A DNA stretch of 64,000 nt from contig NZ_JAHMHW010000004.1 in NCBI RefSeq assembly GCF_020169515.1, positions 124,001-188,000 on the forward strand, written 5' to 3'. Below the pieces are notes generated by a model. That model was not told the DNA's origin, searched no databases, and saw only the letters and a list, made by a program, of their open reading frames with translations. The position numbers and the translations under genes were made by a program. Shown here one piece after another: positions 61,791 to 64,000 of this stretch (the stretch's first letter is position 1; each line of letters opens with the position of its first letter). The stretch is from Paenibacillus vietnamensis. Its GTDB lineage: Bacteria > Bacillota > Bacilli > Paenibacillales > Paenibacillaceae.

Positions 61791-63250
61791 AAGCACTCGC
61801 CTCCCTCTGACGGCTGTGCAGCTTTACGTATGCGCAGCGCAGTATACGGCTTGCCCGGAAGCTCGATCCTGCTTGGACCGCTGAAGACTCCGTCAAGCGG
61901 AGTGACCGTCATGTCCCATGCATCGATGATCTCGACGGCATATTCCGTCCCCTCGGGGAGAAGCAGCTCATAATAGGCGTGCTGATGTCGGCCGAAATAG
62001 TGCAAATAATAGTCGCCGTCCTCGGCGGCCTGCAGCCAATCCGCGGGTCCTTCCTCCATGATCCGGCGCAAAAAAGCCATTCTCCCGGAGCTTTCGCCCT
62101 GCAGCGTTCCCCCTGAAGATATCCAGGCCCGTTTATCCGGATGGATATACGCCTCGCCGTGTGTGACGTAGCCGCCTCTTGCCATCGCTTCCCAGAATCG
62201 GTGCGTCATTTCTTCTCCGGAAATGTTGCCCCATCTCCGGGAGCTGTTGCCTTCATAAGAGATTTCATCGATGACGACCGGCTTGCGGTTCGCCAGTCTC
62301 CATTCCGTCGTCTGCTCGGGATCCCAATGCTGGATGCTTTGATGGGTAATCCATGGCTTTGAGAAATCATAAAGCGGAGACGACTCATACATTTTGGTGC
62401 CGTTGTGAATCGAACGAAGATGCTGGTAAGGATCCTGGCGCTGAACAAATTGGATCAGCCGGTCCCAATCTTCGACGGTCTTGCATTTATTAAAATCATA
62501 TTCGTTGGACAGGGACCACCAAACGTTGCGGAACGCTGCCAAACGGGCGATGACGTAATGCAAATAATAGTGATCGGTTTCCCGGTCCATGCTGTCGAAG
62601 CCCCATTCGCCTTTGTCGTAAGGGTGGAACAAAATCAGGTCCGCTTCGATGCCAAGCCTGCCCAAATCCGCGATACGTTTCTCCAAATGGGCAAAAAACT
62701 GCGGATTAAAGCGTGTCCGGTCCGCATCCTCAGGACCGGTTCCCGCAAAGGCCAGCTGAGGCGGCCTCATGCCGCGGGTAGGGAGCAAGCACATCCGCAC
62801 CTTATTGAAAGGAGATGACTCCAGCGATTGCAGGGTCAGTTCTTCATTCCGCTCATCGCCGTGATGGGTCCAGTGATAGCAGGTCGTGCCAAATGGCATA
62901 TATGCGGTGCCGTCTTCATAGGTAAAATGATAGCCGTCCTTCACCCTGACCGGTCCGTGATTGCCGGATGACGGCTGCGTACAAGTAAACTCGCCGTAAC
63001 GGCCGTCCAGCTCGGGGCTGCTGCTTGACGTCTTATACCGCCAGACGCCGATCTCGTCCGGCATAAACCGGATGCGGTAAACGCCGTCTCCGTCATAGAA
63101 GCCTTCCGGCTCGACTATGCGGTTTTTATACTGAAAGCGGGCGGATAGACGTACCTCCTGATACGGATTTCCATCGGACGGCCCGTTCAGGCTTAGCTCG
63201 AAAATCCCCCATTTTTCCGCTTCCGTTGGTTGCTTCTGCAATTCCGTCAA
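61787..63250 (-). CDS. DUF5060/DUF5605-type putative glycoside hydrolase (paralogue A)
   Basis: 487 residues from a TTG start with AAAGGAG upstream. Same architecture as its downstream neighbour: EKWGIFELSLNGPSDGNPYQ, FYDGDGVYRIRFMPDEIGVW, WWSLSNEYDFN and PVVIDEISYEG, so both catalytic Glu positions are kept. In the nucleophile motif Cys-Gly of paralogue B is Ile-Ser here. A tandem duplication whose members may have separate specificities. First gene of operon 3, behind the AraC-type promoter. Confidence 0.85.
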   Translation of the reverse strand: MTELQKQPTEAEKWGIFELSLNGPSDGNPYQEVRLSARFQYKNRIVEPEGFYDGDGVYRIRFMPDEIGVWRYKTSSSSPELDGRYGEFTCTQPSSGNHGPVRVKDGYHFTYEDGTAYMPFGTTCYHWTHHGDERNEELTLQSLESSPFNKVRMCLLPTRGMRPPQLAFAGTGPEDADRTRFNPQFFAHLEKRIADLGRLGIEADLILFHPYDKGEWGFDSMDRETDHYYLHYVIARLAAFRNVWWSLSNEYDFNKCKTVEDWDRLIQFVQRQDPYQHLRSIHNGTKMYESSPLYDFSKPWITHQSIQHWDPEQTTEWRLANRKPVVIDEISYEGNSSRRWGNISGEEMTHRFWEAMARGGYVTHGEAYIHPDKRAWISSGGTLQGESSGRMAFLRRIMEEGPADWLQAAEDGDYYLHYFGRHQHAYYELLLPEGTEYAVEIIDAWDMTVTPLDGVFSGPSRIELPGKPYTALRIRKAAQPSEGGECL

Positions 63251-63350
63251 TCCATGAGCACTCCTTTCAATGTATAGACGCGTGTTTATAGTCGATAAGA
63301 ATTAGATCTTCTGTTCGATTGTACCTTCTTTTATACGATCCGATGGATTC

Positions 63351-63406
63351 ATTATACTGCTTCCCATTTCACCGATTATAGGTGGTGGGCACTTAATCTA
63401 TAGGTG
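63351..63406 (-). promoter_or_regulatory. AraC-type promoter of operon 3 (tandem TAGG boxes)
   Basis: Plus strand: ATTATA (63351-63356, leftward TATAAT), 18 bp, ATTATAGGTG (63375-63384), 12 bp, TCTATAGGTG (63397-63406). Geometry is identical base for base with the operon 1 promoter. Confidence 0.82.
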
Positions 63407-63449
63407 ATTCGTGCTTTCGCCGGACCTGCTGCCGGCTTGCTTCCAATAA

Positions 63450-63480
63450 AGAAATGGGGCGCCGGAAGCGCCCCATTTTG
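63450..63480 (-). terminator. Terminator after the solute-binding protein gene
   Basis: Stem AAATGGGGCGC (63452-63462) and GCGCCCCATTT (63468-63478) with A-rich and T-rich flanks. Confidence 0.82.
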
Positions 63481-63550
63481 CGGGAATTCGTAAAAACGGT
63501 ACCGATCGATGACCAACTTAGGTGATATCAATCAATTTTCGTTATTTCAC

Positions 63551-64000
63551 TTATTGATATTGAGTTCCATCGCCGCCGGCATCGATCGCAGCCTTCGTCT
63601 CCAAAAGCTGTTTGTTGATCATTTCGTTGACGACCCGAAGCGCGGTTGCGCTGTCCTTCGACTGCTCAAAAATATTCGGCTGGAATACCTGCTGCACCGG
63701 CGGATTGATGAACGTGAGACCCGGCTTGCGCGGCGCCGGCATCGCGCTTTTCAGAGCGAATATGCCCGCAACATGCTTGTCTTTCAGCTGCGGAACGTTT
63801 TGTGCGAAAGCCTGCTGCACATTCGGGCTGTTAAGCGGGCTGATAATCCCCTCTTTCGCCCGGGCCTCCTGGACTTCATCCGAAAGCAGATATTGTATAA
63901 CCTGGAACGCCAAATCCTTATTTTTGGATTGCTTCGTAATGAACAGTCCGTTCACATTGGCCTGATATTTACTCTCCGGAGCTTCCGGGAATACGGGAAC
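63551..64000 (-). CDS. Sugar ABC transporter solute-binding protein, C-terminal part
   Basis: The last 149 residues of an extracellular solute-binding protein; the gene continues past the right edge. Visible: VNGLFITKQSKNKDLAFQVI, YLLSDEVQEARAKEGIISPL and a C-terminal helix region ending GDGTQYQ. The pattern (NGLFITK, then domain-closing helices, KEGIISPLNS) is typical of the family 1 (UgpB/MalE-like) proteins of Paenibacillus oligosaccharide importers, usually lipoproteins. It precedes operon 3 and is separated by a terminator, so transport genes probably continue to the right and feed the intracellular glycosidases. Confidence 0.8.
   Translation of the reverse strand, partial: VPVFPEAPESKYQANVNGLFITKQSKNKDLAFQVIQYLLSDEVQEARAKEGIISPLNSPNVQQAFAQNVPQLKDKHVAGIFALKSAMPAPRKPGLTFINPPVQQVFQPNIFEQSKDSATALRVVNEMINKQLLETKAAIDAGGDGTQYQ

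Overview
The window looks like the chromosome of an endospore-forming Bacillota, most probably Paenibacillus or a close relative. Reasons: a germination/spore-coat gene (gerQ), an alpha/beta-type small acid-soluble spore protein behind a sigma-G-type promoter, a YjcZ-type sporulation miniprotein, a tryptophan T-box leader, strong AGGAGG ribosome sites with many GTG/TTG starts, and a very large complement of intracellular plant-glycan glycosidases. No rRNA, tRNA, CRISPR array, phage or insertion sequence was recognised.

Left third (1-24.5 kb, mostly housekeeping): a manganese-type ABC importer (SBP, ATPase, two permeases, left edge); a class B penicillin-binding protein with a membrane transglutaminase-like protein and a small membrane protein; an MFS permease that seems to start at CTG; a Toprim protein; Sco and CtaB for cytochrome oxidase; the spore block (broken cwlJ remnant, gerQ, yfhP-like, SASP); trpS with its T-box; a Zur-box-preceded YcgR/YcgQ pair; a chemoreceptor with no extracellular domain; an FhuF-like iron reductase with a Fur box; a polysaccharide deacetylase; LysM-3D and CAP-domain exported proteins; and a PadR/DUF1700 pair.

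Middle (24.6-34.6 kb, sugar metabolism): a Gfo/Idh/MocA oxidoreductase with a sugar isomerase, a GH31 alpha-xylosidase facing an AraC regulator, a small unknown gene behind a promoter with a 19-bp spacer, an ArsR-type regulator, an MFS permease and a ROK kinase.

Right half (34.6-64 kb): a pectin-side-chain utilisation region of three leftward operons. Operon 1 (43.3 to 34.6 kb): GH95-like, GH78 rhamnosidase, a GH67-like protein of unknown activity, a D-2-hydroxyacid dehydrogenase. Operon 2 (49.1 to 44.5 kb): GH28 pseudogene, GH78 rhamnosidase, sialidase-fold enzyme. Operon 3 (63.25 to 49.4 kb): two DUF5060-type glycosidase paralogues, GH95, GH2, a two-part esterase, a DapA-family aldolase, a CE8 pectinesterase and a pectate-lyase-like protein. 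A divergent AraC regulator sits at 43.5 kb and a sugar-binding lipoprotein begins at the right edge. The enzymes with a readable N-terminus have no signal peptide, so imported oligosaccharides are probably dismantled in the cytoplasm.

Most notable: all three operon promoters share one geometry on the leftward strand, TATAAT, 18 bp, a TAGG-containing decamer, 12 bp, a second decamer, which is what a class II AraC activator would use. This defines a probable regulon. The enzyme mix (rhamnosidases, two GH95-type, GH2, sialidase-fold, ulosonic-type aldolase, methyl- and acyl-esterases) suggests a complex pectin such as rhamnogalacturonan II, as inference only. A structured 98-99 bp repeat occurs twice with its inner hairpin sequence changed but pairing kept. 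Three genes (cwlJ, GH28, a small gene at 31.9 kb) carry deletions or frameshifts and need confirmation against reads.
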